Shown here in pieces: positions 1 to 10,894 of a stretch of 32,262 nt of DNA (positions are counted from its first letter, which is position 1; every line of letters starts with the position of its first letter). The notes below the pieces were generated by a model. The model was not told the DNA's origin and searched no databases. It worked only from the letters and a program-made list of their open reading frames with translations. Both the position numbers and the translations under genes were made by a program. This DNA is from Dehalococcoidales bacterium (lineage in GTDB: Bacteria; Chloroflexota; Dehalococcoidia; Dehalococcoidales; UBA5760), in contig JAQUOC010000003.1 of assembly GCA_028717305.1 (NCBI GenBank), positions 1-32,262 on the forward strand, written 5' to 3'.

Positions 1-620
1 TCTTCCGGGACATCGAACGGTTAAAGCGACTGATTAACAACAGACTTTTTCCCGTTCAGATTGTATTCGCCGGCAAGTCCCACCCGGCTGATTTACCATC
101 CAAGCACCTTCTGCATCAGGTTTATACTGTAGCTACGGAAAGGGATTTTGAGGGTCGAATTGCCTTTGTGGAAGACTATGATATGCACATGGCCCACTAT
201 CTGGTACAGGGGGTAGATGTCTGGTTGAATACCCCGCGCCGGTTGCGAGAGGCCTCCGGTACCAGCGGGATGAAGGCGGCGTTGAACGGGGTGCTTAATC
301 TGAGCGTTGCCGATGGCTGGTGGCACGAGGGGTACAACGGTTCTAACGGATGGGTGCTTGGTGACAGTACGGCAAGACCGGAGCCGAATGAGGAGGATGC
401 CATGGATGCCGAGGCGTTCTATCATCTCCTGGAAACAGAAATAGTACCTCTCTACTACTCCCGGGATTCTAAAGGCATCCCCAGGGGCTGGATACACATG
501 GTTAAGAAGTCCGTTAGCTCTACCGTACCCGCTTTTTGCACCCGGCGGATGATCAAGGAATATGCCGACCGGATGTATAAGCCGGCTTTTCAGTCAATGA
601 TAGGCGCAAAACCACGCTAG
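1..620 (+). CDS. glgP: Alpha-glucan phosphorylase, C-terminal part (5' end outside window)
   Basis: The frame is open from base 3 to the TAG at 618-620, so the gene enters from the left edge and only about 205 C-terminal residues are visible. The ORF track starts it at an internal GTG (168), but the same frame continues upstream without a stop (FRDIERLKRL..., VFAGKSHPAD). EASGTSGMKAALNG matches the pyridoxal-phosphate lysine region of GT35 phosphorylases (EASGTGNMKF in classical glycogen phosphorylase), and the SVADGWWHEGY stretch is typical of the short bacterial/archaeal alpha-glucan phosphorylase subgroup. These enzymes release glucose-1-phosphate from maltodextrin or glycogen using phosphate in the cytoplasm. 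The gene converges on the glucan operon at 759-10772, which makes its branched and linear substrates. Partial status is certain; substrate chain-length preference cannot be read. Confidence 0.9.
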   Translation, partial: FRDIERLKRLINNRLFPVQIVFAGKSHPADLPSKHLLHQVYTVATERDFEGRIAFVEDYDMHMAHYLVQGVDVWLNTPRRLREASGTSGMKAALNGVLNLSVADGWWHEGYNGSNGWVLGDSTARPEPNEEDAMDAEAFYHLLETEIVPLYYSRDSKGIPRGWIHMVKKSVSSTVPAFCTRRMIKEYADRMYKPAFQSMIGAKPR

Positions 621-707
621 GCATCCGTTAGCAGGATGTTCAGCGCCTCGGTAATGCTTACCAAACGGGACGTCCCATGAGTAGAGACGAGGTTAATCTC
701 ACTTTTT

Positions 708-733
708 AAGAAAACTACCCGACGGCTTCGGGG
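708..733 (-). terminator. Weak intrinsic terminator after the GH57 gene
   Basis: Read on the minus strand, CCCGA-agccg-TCGGG forms a 5-bp GC-rich stem followed by TAGTTTTCTT. It lies about 25 nt past the GH57 stop codon, in the 138-nt gap between two converging genes. The stem is short and the T-tract interrupted, so termination strength is uncertain. The rest of this gap (621-758) shows only a 10-bp palindrome, GGGACGTCCC, and no gene. Confidence 0.4.
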
Positions 734-758
734 ATAATTATGCCCAGGTCGTCAATCT

Positions 759-3185
759 CTAGGTAACCCTTATCGATAGCTGCTGCCCGATAGAGATAAA
801 CAGGTCGGCCCATATCTTAGCTTTCCCGTCTCCCTGAGATGATCTTTTCTGAAATGCAGGGTAGGCATCACGGAGCATTTTATGGTACAGGTTCTGAACC
901 TGCCAAAGGTTTGTTTCAAAGGGAAATGATCGGGAAAGATCCAGCACCGCCTTTAGATTCTCCAGTCTCGCCGTATCGTCGGGCTCGGACACCAGGTGAG
1001 TCATCGTTTTCACCAGGTTCTGCTCGAACAGACGGGACAGCCCCTCCTTATCGAGATCAATTTCCCATAGCTGGCTATCATCCAGAAGAAAACTGACACG
1101 TTCCACATCGATGGTATCGTTGGACAGAGCCTGGCGCAGATCGGTATTCAGTATGAACCCGGATGTGGTACGAAGGGCCTCGGGCATCGGATTGCCGAGA
1201 TCAGCCAAGAAGCGCATTAACGGGTAGTAGGTTTCATGCAGTTGGCGATACGATGCTTCAACGTCAGCCAGCATGTCCTCCAGAACACGATCCAATACGC
1301 AGCGCTGCTCGTCACGGAAGAGTGATTTTATAGAGTAGGTTGATCCTCCGAAGTGCTTGTCCAGGAGACGGACGACTGCGGAGAAATCGGTAGTAGCACA
1401 GGTCTCGGTTATCTCCCGGATCATGACCCGATAAGCCTCCTCTCCTTGATAATCCCGGATGCCGGCATTGATATTATGCCCGCCAAGGTGAAGAACACCG
1501 AACGTAAGCAGTTTAGTCTCCTTGCTGATCACAGAACTTATCGCTACCCTTCCTGCTGCCAGCCGGGTTTTACCGCAATCGGTAGTCTGATAGTCTTCCC
1601 TGTCTACATCGTAGCAGTAGATCCTGGCGTGATTTCCATAATCCTCGAACAGTGAGCTGATGGCATAATGAGCACCAACCTTGGTAAGGTCCACCATTGC
1701 CGTTTTCACTAACTTGTCGTAGATCAGGCGGCCGTTACCATATCTGGGGACGTTGCTCCTGGCCAGTTCCAGATGCGCTAGAAAATCCTGCTCGGTATGA
1801 TCACCAAACAGTTCTTCCGCCAGTTGAACCGCCCGTCCGGCGTATTGGACCACCTGTACCGTCTCGATACCGGACAGTTCGTCAAAGAACCATCCGCAGC
1901 TGGTGTACATGAGCATAGCATGGCGTTGAAGCTCGAGCATTTTGAGAACCGTTACCGACTCCGTATCGTCCAGCCTGCGTGTGCCATGCCGCTCCAGAAA
2001 GCTGCGGACGTTGTCCTCTGAGCGGTTGAGGACTACCTCGATATAGGCATCACGGGCTGCCCAGGGGTCTTTCAAAAATTCCCGTGCCCTCTCTTCATAT
2101 TTAGGAGCCAGCGTATCACGTAACCAGTCCATTGCCTCACGTAGCGGAGCCCGCCAGGACTGCTTCCACCCCGGATTTCTCCCTGCGTTACACCCGCAGT
2201 CGCTACGCCAACGTTCCACTCCATGCACGCAGCTCCAGGAAGTATTCTCACTAATCTCAACCTCATCAGCAGGCGGGCATTTCTCCAGGTATTCACCATA
2301 GTTGGTGATACGGGCAAGGCCACTACCTTCAATATGGTGTAAAGCATAAGCCAACGCCATATCACCGAAGCGGTGATGGTGACCATAAGTCTCTCCATCG
2401 GTAGCAATGTGAACTAGCTGAGGCCGGCTACACCCTTCACGAAAGGAACCGGTAAGACGAGACGCAAAACTGTCGCCGCTTTTAAGGAGATCCTCAAAGG
2501 CAACGCTACGGGCAATCGGACCATCATAGAAGAAAATGCACAGACTCCGCCCCGAGGGCAGGTTAAGCTGATAAGGCATCGTGGGGTCGATGCCGGAATC
2601 ATCGACCTGATGCCAGGCATCGGTACCAATATGGCGCACGCGACTGGCCTGATGGGGAGCCAGGATAGTAAAGATGATCCCCTGTTCAGTCAGGATATCC
2701 AGCGTTTCCAGGTCGACAGCGGTTTCCGGAAGCCACATCCCCTCAGGTCGTCTTCCGAAACGATGCTCGAAGTCCCTGATTCCCCAGATTACCTGCGTGA
2801 TCTTATCACGACGGTTGGCCAAGGGCATAATCATATGGTTATAGGCTTGAGCGATAGCTGATCCATGTCCGGAAAAGGCGCTTTGACTCTCCCAGTCGGC
2901 ATCCAAAATGGCCTGATATGTATCCGGAGCGTTTGACTGCATCCACATCAGTAAGGTCGGACCGAAGTCAAAGCTGATTTTAGCGTAGTTATTCACCATC
3001 TGAGTGATGTACTTGTCCTTATCCAGAATGCGCGAGACAGCATTGGGTGCATAGCACTCTGCCGTAACCTTTTCGTTCCAATCATGGTAGGGATAGGCGG
3101 AATCCTGCATTTCCACATATTCCAGCCAGGCATTCTCTCGCGGCGGCTGGTAGAAGTGGCCGTGAATACAGATATAGCGATCCAT
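759..3185 (-). CDS. Glycoside hydrolase family 57 protein with DUF3536-type C-terminal region
   Basis: The 808-residue product starts MDRYICIHGHFYQPPREN, which carries the HxHxxQPPRE signature of family GH57. Further GH57-like blocks are GMWLPETAVD (about residue 148) and HIATDGETYGHHHRFGD (about 260), the latter in the region expected to hold the catalytic glutamate. The long helical C-terminal part fits the DUF3536 extension found in a bacterial GH57 subgroup of about 800 residues, so the gene looks full length. GH57 members act on alpha-1,4/1,6 glucans (alpha-amylase, 4-alpha-glucanotransferase, branching enzyme); which activity applies here is not determinable. It is the last gene of the minus-strand glucan operon, 65 nt after glgB, and has no signal peptide, so a cytoplasmic role in glycogen/maltodextrin remodelling is inferred. 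Confidence 0.88.
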   Translation of the reverse strand: MDRYICIHGHFYQPPRENAWLEYVEMQDSAYPYHDWNEKVTAECYAPNAVSRILDKDKYITQMVNNYAKISFDFGPTLLMWMQSNAPDTYQAILDADWESQSAFSGHGSAIAQAYNHMIMPLANRRDKITQVIWGIRDFEHRFGRRPEGMWLPETAVDLETLDILTEQGIIFTILAPHQASRVRHIGTDAWHQVDDSGIDPTMPYQLNLPSGRSLCIFFYDGPIARSVAFEDLLKSGDSFASRLTGSFREGCSRPQLVHIATDGETYGHHHRFGDMALAYALHHIEGSGLARITNYGEYLEKCPPADEVEISENTSWSCVHGVERWRSDCGCNAGRNPGWKQSWRAPLREAMDWLRDTLAPKYEERAREFLKDPWAARDAYIEVVLNRSEDNVRSFLERHGTRRLDDTESVTVLKMLELQRHAMLMYTSCGWFFDELSGIETVQVVQYAGRAVQLAEELFGDHTEQDFLAHLELARSNVPRYGNGRLIYDKLVKTAMVDLTKVGAHYAISSLFEDYGNHARIYCYDVDREDYQTTDCGKTRLAAGRVAISSVISKETKLLTFGVLHLGGHNINAGIRDYQGEEAYRVMIREITETCATTDFSAVVRLLDKHFGGSTYSIKSLFRDEQRCVLDRVLEDMLADVEASYRQLHETYYPLMRFLADLGNPMPEALRTTSGFILNTDLRQALSNDTIDVERVSFLLDDSQLWEIDLDKEGLSRLFEQNLVKTMTHLVSEPDDTARLENLKAVLDLSRSFPFETNLWQVQNLYHKMLRDAYPAFQKRSSQGDGKAKIWADLFISIGQQLSIRVT

Positions 3186-3250
3186 AATAACTCTCTCCCG
3201 AGGAAAGAAGTACCCCAGGGACTAGGTGGCCCCCAAACAGATTCCAGTAA

Positions 3251-5245
3251 TCATTTATCTTGATTCGCTGACTTACTACTCTTGAAGTAGACCATAGCCA
3301 GCGGCGGCAACGTGATCCCGATAGAATAGGGGCGGCCATGAACTGAAGACCGATGTGCTCTCAAGCTCTTCGGATTACCCTGACCGCTACCGCCGTACTC
3401 GCTGCTATCGCTGTTCAATAACTCATCCCAAAAGCCGCCGCGCGGCACACCCACCTGGTAATCCTGATATGTCACCGGAGTAAAATTACCGACCACCAGC
3501 AATATATCATCAGTCGATTTTCCCTTGCGTACAAAACTGATGACACTCTGCAGAGCAGCGCTGGAATCGACCCACTCAAAGCCGGCCGGATCGCAGTCCG
3601 ATTCGTACAGTGCGGGCTCAGCCCGGTATAATCCATTTAACGCCTTCACCCAGCTCTGGATACCACCATGGCGCCGGTAATCAAGGAAATGCCAGTCGAT
3701 ACTGCCGTCATGATCCCATTCCCGCCATTGTCCCAGCTCTGCTCCCATAAAGAGCAGCTTCTTACCCGGCTGTCCGTACATATATGCCAGCAGCAATCTC
3801 AGATTGGCTAACTTCTGCCAGTCGTCACCGGGCATCTTCCCAACCAGAGACCCCTTACCGTGAACCACTTCGTCATGGGATAAAGGCAGGACGAAGTTCT
3901 CGTTAAAAGCATAAATCATGCGAAAGGTTAAAGTATTGTGGTGGTATTTCCGGTGGATCGGGTCTCTCGACATATATTCGAGCGTATCGTGCATCCAGCC
4001 CATATCCCACTTCAGGCCGAATCCCAGGCCCCCCAGATAGGTCGGACGCGATACCATCGGCCAGGCGGTAGAATCCTCAGCAATTGTCTGCACATCGGGA
4101 TAATTCGCGTACACCTCCTCATTCAACCTGCGCAGGAAGGCAATCGCTTCGAGGTTCTCCCGGCCTCCATATTTATTGGGAATCCATTCTCCTTCCTTCC
4201 GAGAATAATCCAGGTAGAGCATCGAAGCAACCGCATCGACACGCAAGCCATCAACATGATATTTATCCAGCCAGAACAGAGCGCTGCTAATGAGAAAACT
4301 CCGCACTTCAGCACGTCCGTAGTTGAAGATGCAGCTTGTCCAGTCATGATGGAACCCCTTTCTCGGGTCTGCATGCTCGTAAAGGTGAGTTCCATCAAAG
4401 AGTCCCAGTCCATGCTCATCAGTAGGAAAATGCGAAGGGACCCAGTCCAGAATTACCCCGATACCGTTTTGATGGAGGTAATCAACAAGGTACATAAAGT
4501 CCTGCGGTGTGCCATAACGGCTGGAGGGAGCGAAATAACCGGTCGTCTGGTATCCCCAGGAACCGAAGAAAGGGTGCTCCATAACCGGCAGAAACTCAAC
4601 GTGAGTGAAGCCCATTTGCCGAACATAGTCGGTAAGCTGAACCGCCAGCTCCCGATAGGAAAGGGAGCGATAACCTTCTTCGGGTACCCTTTTCCAGGAA
4701 CCCAGGTGTACCTCATAGATAGCCATTGGGCTGTCGAGCGCATTACGATTACCACGATGCGCCATCCATTCAGCGTCGCCCCAGCCGTATTCAAGATCCC
4801 AGACTACGGACGCCGTTTTGGGAGCTATTTCATTATAGAAGGCGAAAGGATCGGCCTTTTCTCTACTGCGCCCACCGTAACGAGGGATAATATGGTACTT
4901 ATACAGGGTACCTTTGCCGATGCCGGGAATAAACGCCTCCCATATGCCTGACTGGCCCCGCGGCCATAACGGATTAGCTGCGCCGTCCCAGCCATTGAAG
5001 TCACCGACTACAGATACCTCTCTGGCATCGGGAGCCCACACCGAAAAATAGATTCCTTTTTGCTCATTAAGGTTGAGGGGATATGCCCCCATCTTATGAT
5101 ACAGCCGAAAGTGGTTACCCTCATTGAAAAGATAGAGGTCATCTTCTGTGAGGAGTGTTATCTGTGGGGACTTAAGTGGAATCCCCGGTTTCATGTCAGG
5201 CTTCTGATCCGATTTACTGCTGTATGATGCCTCTTTCTTCGCCAT
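3251..5245 (-). CDS. glgB: 1,4-alpha-glucan branching enzyme (GH13)
   Basis: The 664-residue product moves alpha-1,4 glucan segments to alpha-1,6 positions. An N-terminal CBM48-type domain ([21 protein letters not shown], about 66-87) precedes the GH13 barrel. All four GH13 blocks are present: ILDWVPSHF (about 265), GLRVDAV with nucleophile Asp337, IAEDSTAWP with acid/base Glu390, and [14 protein letters not shown] with Asp458. Length is normal for GlgB (630-730). Start and upstream malQ stop share one base (TAATG), which indicates translational coupling. With MalQ, the phosphorylase and TreS-maltokinase it would build and remodel storage glucan. Residues 1-45 are a low-complexity polar extension. 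Identification is firm. Confidence 0.97.
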   Translation of the reverse strand: MAKKEASYSSKSDQKPDMKPGIPLKSPQITLLTEDDLYLFNEGNHFRLYHKMGAYPLNLNEQKGIYFSVWAPDAREVSVVGDFNGWDGAANPLWPRGQSGIWEAFIPGIGKGTLYKYHIIPRYGGRSREKADPFAFYNEIAPKTASVVWDLEYGWGDAEWMAHRGNRNALDSPMAIYEVHLGSWKRVPEEGYRSLSYRELAVQLTDYVRQMGFTHVEFLPVMEHPFFGSWGYQTTGYFAPSSRYGTPQDFMYLVDYLHQNGIGVILDWVPSHFPTDEHGLGLFDGTHLYEHADPRKGFHHDWTSCIFNYGRAEVRSFLISSALFWLDKYHVDGLRVDAVASMLYLDYSRKEGEWIPNKYGGRENLEAIAFLRRLNEEVYANYPDVQTIAEDSTAWPMVSRPTYLGGLGFGLKWDMGWMHDTLEYMSRDPIHRKYHHNTLTFRMIYAFNENFVLPLSHDEVVHGKGSLVGKMPGDDWQKLANLRLLLAYMYGQPGKKLLFMGAELGQWREWDHDGSIDWHFLDYRRHGGIQSWVKALNGLYRAEPALYESDCDPAGFEWVDSSAALQSVISFVRKGKSTDDILLVVGNFTPVTYQDYQVGVPRGGFWDELLNSDSSEYGGSGQGNPKSLRAHRSSVHGRPYSIGITLPPLAMVYFKSSKSANQDK

Positions 5246-7374
5246 TACCGGTACTTCCTCCGCTTACGGATCTGGTCTACGGTTAGTAGTGTATCAACTA
5301 CCTGAGACAATTGGCAAAATTGCCCGAGAGCGTATCGTGATCTGTGGCGCCAGTTCGGATACTCTACCGTGGTGCCCGGTATGTTCTGTTGTTGTATCTC
5401 GAGCCAAAGGTCTTCCAGATTGACAACAACTATCCGGGCCTTACTGGCGGCTAAAAACGACAGACTGGACTTGATAATGGCGTGGATATCATCATCCGAC
5501 CCGCAAAGCCACCCGCTATCCTTCAAAATAGAAACCAGGGCCTCTTTCATACGCAGTAGCTTGTCCTGCTCCGATTTTACACCTGCGCTGTCCAGCAGAC
5601 CGAGTTTACTTCGTTCTTCGATATCCAGACCCTGCCACAGTGAGGCAAATGGCGGCATATCATGCGTATTAAGGCTGGCTACCGCGCTGGAGGAAACCGG
5701 GTGAAGCCCTTTCGGCGAGTCAGCAGCAAGCTCGTAATGTAATATATACATGCGGGAGAAGTTGTGCCGACCCATAGCAGGCCGGATATATGAGGGCACC
5801 GTACCCAGGTCTTCACCGACGATGGTTGCCCGGTTTCGATGCGATTCCAGTGATAGTATTGCATAGAACTCTTCAGCCCGGTAACGTACATATACCCCCT
5901 GCCCAGGCCCTATACCATGTGGGATACAGAAAAGCCGATGCAAACCCATCACATGGTCGATACGAAGGACACCGGCATACCTGAGGTTATGGCGCAGACA
6001 GGCTACTATATAGCGGTAACCCTCTTCCCGAATCCTCTGCGGGTGCAGGGGAGGGAACCCCCAGTCCTGCCCGTTGGTAAAAACGTTGTCCGGAGGTGCT
6101 CCAACCGAGACACCTGAAACGAAAGCGTCCTGGTTATGCCACACATCATAGCTGTCGGGATGGACCCCAAGAGGGAGGTCCAGATAAAGCTTCATGTTTC
6201 TATCTTCGATCTCCTCTGCAATATGTTGAATCTGCTGATGGGCCAGCCATTGCACATAAAGATGATAACGTCTGTTTTCTTCGTCGTAGTCATTATCTCT
6301 GATAATACCGCTGCGCATTGGTTCCGGCCAAAATCGCCACGAAGTGCCCTGTCTCTCCATAGCAGCACGAAACCGGGCATAGTTTTCGACTACCGGGTTG
6401 GTATCTACGAAGTGCTGAAAATCACCGAGGCGACCGGATGACTCGGCAAAAAAGAAGCGGCAGAGTTCCTCCAGTACAACGCGCTTAAGCGCCATCTGGC
6501 GGCGGTAGTCAACCAGTGGCAGCCTGCGCAGGGCGGCAACTTCTTTCTCAAACGCAGCCGACTTTAGTATCGCCTGTGCCGATGAACACTTGGGGAGATC
6601 AGGTATCCTGTTGACATCCAGATAGAATTCATTCCATAGCTGCCGGCTGGCAGGAAGATAAGGACTGGGTTCGCAAATACCATCCAGAAACGTGGCTAAA
6701 AGAGGCAAAGTTGCTACGACATCCCCCCCCGTTTCAGCCAGCCATTCTACAAGTGCTTCCAAATCGGAGTAATCACCCCCTCCCCAACTTCCCTCCCTAT
6801 GCAGAGCATAAAGAGGCAGGAAGGCTCCCCACATCCCGGCATTCTCCTTGCCTCCAGGTACATAGGCCCGGCGGGGTGCCGAAACTATCAAGGACTCAGC
6901 GTGATTGCCCTCCAGACATATCGTGAACCGGTGGTATCCCCAGGGTAGCCTTACCGGCACACCGAGCTGTTTGACAACATAACCGATCCCCTCTATCTCC
7001 GAGTGCTCCAGCACGGGCATCTCGGTTCCAGGCTGGCGCCAGTTCATTTCCTCACCCCCCTCCATCTCTATATGACAACCAAGAAGTGCCTCCGAGAGAG
7101 ACGAGGGAAGCCTGACCCGGATTGAGAACGGAATATCATCCCAGGCTATTAAGACCGGCTCTACTATCATCTGCCAGAGCTCCTGACATCGCTGTCGCAG
7201 CGCAAACGGAACATCCTGTAGTCCGGTGATAGGCGCCCCCAGAGACTGAAGCACCGTTAGCAGGGATTCCACAGGCGCATGCTGCCGGCGGCGTTTCACA
7301 TCATAATAAGCCGACTGTATACCGTGTAGACTGGCGAGATGGTGCAGTGATCGACTACCAGAGGAGAAGTTCAT
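5245..7374 (-). CDS. malQ: 4-alpha-glucanotransferase (amylomaltase, GH77)
   Basis: The 709-residue protein transfers 4-alpha-glucan segments between maltodextrins and releases glucose. GH77 hallmarks are visible: an [10 protein letters not shown] block (MalQ-type GxGD[FY]xDL), [10 protein letters not shown] around residue 470 with the catalytic aspartate, VGEDLGTVP around 519 with the acid/base glutamate, and [10 protein letters not shown] around 571 with the third acidic residue. The length suits the longer MalQ type with an N-terminal extension rather than the ~500-residue thermophilic type. Its ATG overlaps the TreS-maltokinase stop (ATGA), and its own TAA overlaps the glgB start, so it is the middle of a coupled operon. 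Cytoplasmic; no signal peptide. Confidence 0.95.
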   Translation of the reverse strand: MNFSSGSRSLHHLASLHGIQSAYYDVKRRRQHAPVESLLTVLQSLGAPITGLQDVPFALRQRCQELWQMIVEPVLIAWDDIPFSIRVRLPSSLSEALLGCHIEMEGGEEMNWRQPGTEMPVLEHSEIEGIGYVVKQLGVPVRLPWGYHRFTICLEGNHAESLIVSAPRRAYVPGGKENAGMWGAFLPLYALHREGSWGGGDYSDLEALVEWLAETGGDVVATLPLLATFLDGICEPSPYLPASRQLWNEFYLDVNRIPDLPKCSSAQAILKSAAFEKEVAALRRLPLVDYRRQMALKRVVLEELCRFFFAESSGRLGDFQHFVDTNPVVENYARFRAAMERQGTSWRFWPEPMRSGIIRDNDYDEENRRYHLYVQWLAHQQIQHIAEEIEDRNMKLYLDLPLGVHPDSYDVWHNQDAFVSGVSVGAPPDNVFTNGQDWGFPPLHPQRIREEGYRYIVACLRHNLRYAGVLRIDHVMGLHRLFCIPHGIGPGQGVYVRYRAEEFYAILSLESHRNRATIVGEDLGTVPSYIRPAMGRHNFSRMYILHYELAADSPKGLHPVSSSAVASLNTHDMPPFASLWQGLDIEERSKLGLLDSAGVKSEQDKLLRMKEALVSILKDSGWLCGSDDDIHAIIKSSLSFLAASKARIVVVNLEDLWLEIQQQNIPGTTVEYPNWRHRSRYALGQFCQLSQVVDTLLTVDQIRKRRKYR

Positions 7375-10300
7375 TCTTTAGGAGTATTCCTCTCTGGCGC
7401 AATTGATTCATCGATTGGCGCTAACATCTGCAATATACCCCGCAGCGGTAAGCCCACCCATTGCGGACGATTGTTCAACTCGTAATTGAGCTCATAAATA
7501 GTCTTATCCAGAAGATAGGTATCCATTATTACTTTCATATCCTCACGATTTTGGGGTATTATCAACGTATCCGCCATCAGGTCGAGGTAGGACTTTACAT
7601 ACGTCGCCGATACGCACAGGTACCAGGCATACGCCCACTGCTCCAGCAGCGGGATATCTTCAGGCCTGACCACTGTCGATGCCTGACCCTGCAGGGCAAC
7701 GTAAGCAGCGTAGTGAAAGGAACGCACCATCCCGGCAACATCACGGAGAGGAGATCGTTTTATTTTGCGCTCTCCCAGGCGCCGAGCCGACTCACCCCCA
7801 AAATCGACAATAATAAAATCATCACCGGTATACAGCACATGTCCCAAATGGTAGTTGCCATGACAGCGGATTCGCATACCATCAATCTTATGCCTGGTAA
7901 TTTCCTTGAAACGACCGATAATGGCATTCTCCAGCCGGAGAACCCTCTCAGCATCCAGCTTTTTCTCTTCAGGAAGAGACTGAAGGCGCCGGGACAACAG
8001 CCACAATACTTTCTTGGCAAAACCCCTCATACCATGGTACAGAGAGCGCTGGTAGGTTAGAGAGAAAGGTTCGGGGACGAAGTCCTGATTTTCCAGGGCG
8101 GAAGCCAGCGTCAGGTGAAGCTCGGCAGTACGCTGGCCGAGCAGTTGTGCCGAAACCAGATAAGCCCCGATTGTATCGGTGATCAAGGAAGGTATCTCTT
8201 GGCCGGTAATATCCAGCAGAGAGCCTCCGGGGAGTACCGGTATTTCCCCATCCGGGTGTAAGAGAGCCGCCTCGAAGTAACGCCCCAGAGAATCCATAGT
8301 GTACTGCCAAGCATCACCCTCGTTAGTGACGTATCTATGAAACACCCCCAATGTGACCGGTTTACCACGACTGGTATGGTACTCGATAAAGCCGGCAACT
8401 GGCGGAGTGTTATCAAAACGCTCTATCTCGGTAAGAAAGCGCCCTAGCTCCAGTTCAGGACTAACGCCTTCTTCCAGACGCCGAAACATCTTAAGCTTGA
8501 GTCGTTCGCCATAAACTACCGATGTGTTAGCATGCTCTCCCTTGATCAAGCGTGACTCCAGAACTGTCTCTGGCGCCCCGCGTATCCTTCGAAATACTTT
8601 TGGAGTACGAAAGGCGATAACCTCCCCCCTATCACTTTTGAACCGACGGCGCCAGTCCACTGCATTCAGCAAGGCGTCACGAAAATCAGGGTTAATTAAA
8701 GCATCGTAAATGACCCCTTTTTCTTCGAACTCTTTCTCCTTACGTTTTAACTGAGCCACTAAGGCCTGAGGAAATTCGGCAACCACTTTGCTGGCATTTT
8801 CCCCCCAAGCCAGGACAACGGGAAGAAAATAGGTCTCGGGTTCTCCCTCGTAGTACTCTATCTGGAAAATAAAGCAGTACCCCGTGGTAGTTCTCCCAGG
8901 TACCTTAATCACATCCTGTATTTGTCCCGACCGGGCGTAGCGGGATTTGCCAGCAAACCAATGGCGCTGCCTGACATAGCGTAATAAAGCTGCTTCTAAA
9001 GGTACCTGCTGCCCGCTTTTATACAGCTCCGAAAAATCCCTGCTCAAGGTAAGCGTCGTCACCGGAACCCCTTCTCTTGAAGCGCCCAGATCAATCTGCT
9101 CAGGGCGAACCGACCGCAGAGAAAACCAGTAGAAGGCGTACGGGCTTAAGGTAATCGGATACAAGGCTTCTCCAATTACGGGGAATTCCGTTTGCCCGAA
9201 CATCTCGGTAGGTACTTTGCCAATGAACTCGGAGAGATTAAGCCCGGTATGCTGCGACAACCGGGAGAGATTTGCCACCACCAGAATAGTCTCATCTCCG
9301 TAACAGCGGAGAAAGGCCAGCACTCTACGATTTTCCGGCTGCAGGAACTGCAGGTTACCCCGGCTGAAAGCCCTGAATCGCTTTCGCAGGGCGATCAACC
9401 GCTTCATCCACCACAGTAGAGAGTCCTGGTTATTTTGCTGTGCCTCCACATTGATAGCTTCGTAATGATATTCAGGATCAATGTTGACCGGAAGATACAG
9501 CCGTTGCGGATTGGTGCGGGAGAAACCGGCGTTCCGGTCTGCGCTCCACTGCATCGGAGTACGGACGCCGTCCCGATCACCCAGGTAGAAATTATCACCC
9601 ATGCCGATTTCATCACCATAATAAATAATCGGCGCACCGGGCAGGGAAAAGAGAAGGCCGTTCATCAGCTCTATTTTCTTACGGTCGTTGTTGAGCAGTG
9701 GCGCCAGACGGCGACGAATACCGAGGTTAATCCGGGCCTGGGTATCGTAGGCATAAACCCGATACATATAGTCTCTCTCTTCGTCGGTAACCATCTCCAG
9801 AGTCAGCTCATCGTGATTACGGAGAAAAAGAGCCCACTGGCAGTTCTCGGGAACAGACGGCGTATTTTGAAGAATATCAACAATAGGGAAACGGTCTTCC
9901 ATACGAATGGCCATGAACATCCGGGGCATGAGAGGAAAATGGTAGGCCATATGGCACTCATCCCCCTCACCGAAGTAGGCAACGGCATCCTCCGCCCACT
10001 GATTCGCCTCAGCCAGCAACATTCGGTTTGCGTGCTTTCGGTCTATTTGCTGACGCAATTCTTTAAGGAAAGCATGCGTCTCCGGCAGATTCTCGCAATT
10101 AGTTCCTTCCCGTTCGTACAGATACGGCACCGCATCCAAACGAATTCCGGAGACCCCCAGGTTGAGCCAGAAGTCAATCGCCTTGAACATGGCCTGTCGC
10201 ACCAGGGGATTATCATAGTTGAGGTCCGGCTGGTGTGAGTAGAAACGATGCCAGTAGTAGGCTTCTGCCACCGGATCCCAGGCCCAGTTCGATGACTCGA

Positions 10301-10772
10301 AATCCTTGAATATGATTCGGGCATCCTTATATCTGTTCCAGGTATCGCTCCAAACATAGAAATCACGCTTTTCGCTGCCCGGTGCCGCCTTGCGGGCCCG
10401 CTGGAACCACGGGTGCCGGTCTGAAGAGTGGTTAAGGACCAGTTCGTTAATAATGCGCAGACCGCGATAATTGGCTTCTCTGAGCAGTATCCTGAAATCA
10501 CGAAGTGAGCCGTAGTTAGGGTGGATATCAGTATAGTCCGATACATCGTAGCCATCGTCCTTGAACGGAGACGGGTAGAACGGAAGAAGCCAGATAGCAG
10601 TGACTCCCAGGTCCTGAAGATAGTCGATTTTCTCGGTTAGCCCCGGGAAATCACCAATGCCATCCCCGTTACTGTCGTAAAAGGCGCGGACATGCAGTTC
10701 GTAGATGATAGCGTCCTTATACCATAGCGGGTCAGCATCTCGCCAGAAGTACCTTGAATCACCGGTTTCCAT
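7371..10772 (-). CDS. treS: Trehalose synthase-maltokinase fusion
   Basis: This 1133-residue protein fuses two enzymes. Residues 1 to about 550 are a GH13 trehalose synthase (maltose/trehalose isomerisation): DPLWYKDAIIYELHVRAF near the start, ELVLNHSSDRHPW, GIRLDAVPYL (about 212), LLAEANQWAED (about 254) and FLRNHDELT (about 319). The remainder is a maltokinase of the aminoglycoside-phosphotransferase fold, with HGNYHLGHVLYTGDDFIIVDF (about 970) as the catalytic/Mg-binding region; it would make maltose-1-phosphate from maltose and ATP. Such fusions are known in several phyla and normally feed GlgE, which is not in this window. It is first in a four-gene operon. The leader carries only a weak GGTG ribosome site 5 nt before the ATG; no alternative start gives a complete N-terminus. 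Confidence 0.95.
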   Translation of the reverse strand: METGDSRYFWRDADPLWYKDAIIYELHVRAFYDSNGDGIGDFPGLTEKIDYLQDLGVTAIWLLPFYPSPFKDDGYDVSDYTDIHPNYGSLRDFRILLREANYRGLRIINELVLNHSSDRHPWFQRARKAAPGSEKRDFYVWSDTWNRYKDARIIFKDFESSNWAWDPVAEAYYWHRFYSHQPDLNYDNPLVRQAMFKAIDFWLNLGVSGIRLDAVPYLYEREGTNCENLPETHAFLKELRQQIDRKHANRMLLAEANQWAEDAVAYFGEGDECHMAYHFPLMPRMFMAIRMEDRFPIVDILQNTPSVPENCQWALFLRNHDELTLEMVTDEERDYMYRVYAYDTQARINLGIRRRLAPLLNNDRKKIELMNGLLFSLPGAPIIYYGDEIGMGDNFYLGDRDGVRTPMQWSADRNAGFSRTNPQRLYLPVNIDPEYHYEAINVEAQQNNQDSLLWWMKRLIALRKRFRAFSRGNLQFLQPENRRVLAFLRCYGDETILVVANLSRLSQHTGLNLSEFIGKVPTEMFGQTEFPVIGEALYPITLSPYAFYWFSLRSVRPEQIDLGASREGVPVTTLTLSRDFSELYKSGQQVPLEAALLRYVRQRHWFAGKSRYARSGQIQDVIKVPGRTTTGYCFIFQIEYYEGEPETYFLPVVLAWGENASKVVAEFPQALVAQLKRKEKEFEEKGVIYDALINPDFRDALLNAVDWRRRFKSDRGEVIAFRTPKVFRRIRGAPETVLESRLIKGEHANTSVVYGERLKLKMFRRLEEGVSPELELGRFLTEIERFDNTPPVAGFIEYHTSRGKPVTLGVFHRYVTNEGDAWQYTMDSLGRYFEAALLHPDGEIPVLPGGSLLDITGQEIPSLITDTIGAYLVSAQLLGQRTAELHLTLASALENQDFVPEPFSLTYQRSLYHGMRGFAKKVLWLLSRRLQSLPEEKKLDAERVLRLENAIIGRFKEITRHKIDGMRIRCHGNYHLGHVLYTGDDFIIVDFGGESARRLGERKIKRSPLRDVAGMVRSFHYAAYVALQGQASTVVRPEDIPLLEQWAYAWYLCVSATYVKSYLDLMADTLIIPQNREDMKVIMDTYLLDKTIYELNYELNNRPQWVGLPLRGILQMLAPIDESIAPERNTPKE

Positions 10773-10805
10773 AACAGCACCAAACGTATAATATATTACT
10801 TCGAC

Positions 10806-10834
10806 ATTTTATTCCCTCCCCACTCTTATATCAA
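10806..10834 (-). promoter_or_regulatory. Promoter of the trehalose/glucan operon
   Basis: On the minus strand TTGATA (10834-10829), a 17-nt spacer and TAAAAT (10811-10806) match a sigma-70-type promoter. Transcription would begin near 10799, leaving a leader of about 27 nt before the ATG at 10772. It lies back to back with the promoter of the divergent DUF39 gene within a 160-bp gap. Confidence 0.6.
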
Positions 10835-10894
10835 GACCCAGGGTTACCGATCGATTTCAACATACTGATAGCTCACTCCCCCAAACGGCCCAAA

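Noticed and set aside
621-780. Possible frameshifted extension of the GH57 protein (RPVYLYRAAAIDKGYLEIDDL in another frame)
   Set aside because: The in-frame end WADLFISIGQQLSIRV fits the family's C-terminus, and the alternative frame runs through the putative terminator stem.
3938-4951. 337-codon plus-strand ORF opposite glgB
   Set aside because: It lies wholly antisense to a branching enzyme with all catalytic motifs, has no family features and reflects codon bias of the real gene.
9435-10238. 267-codon plus-strand ORF opposite the trehalose synthase domain
   Set aside because: Antisense shadow of conserved GH13 sequence; no ribosome site or recognisable motif.
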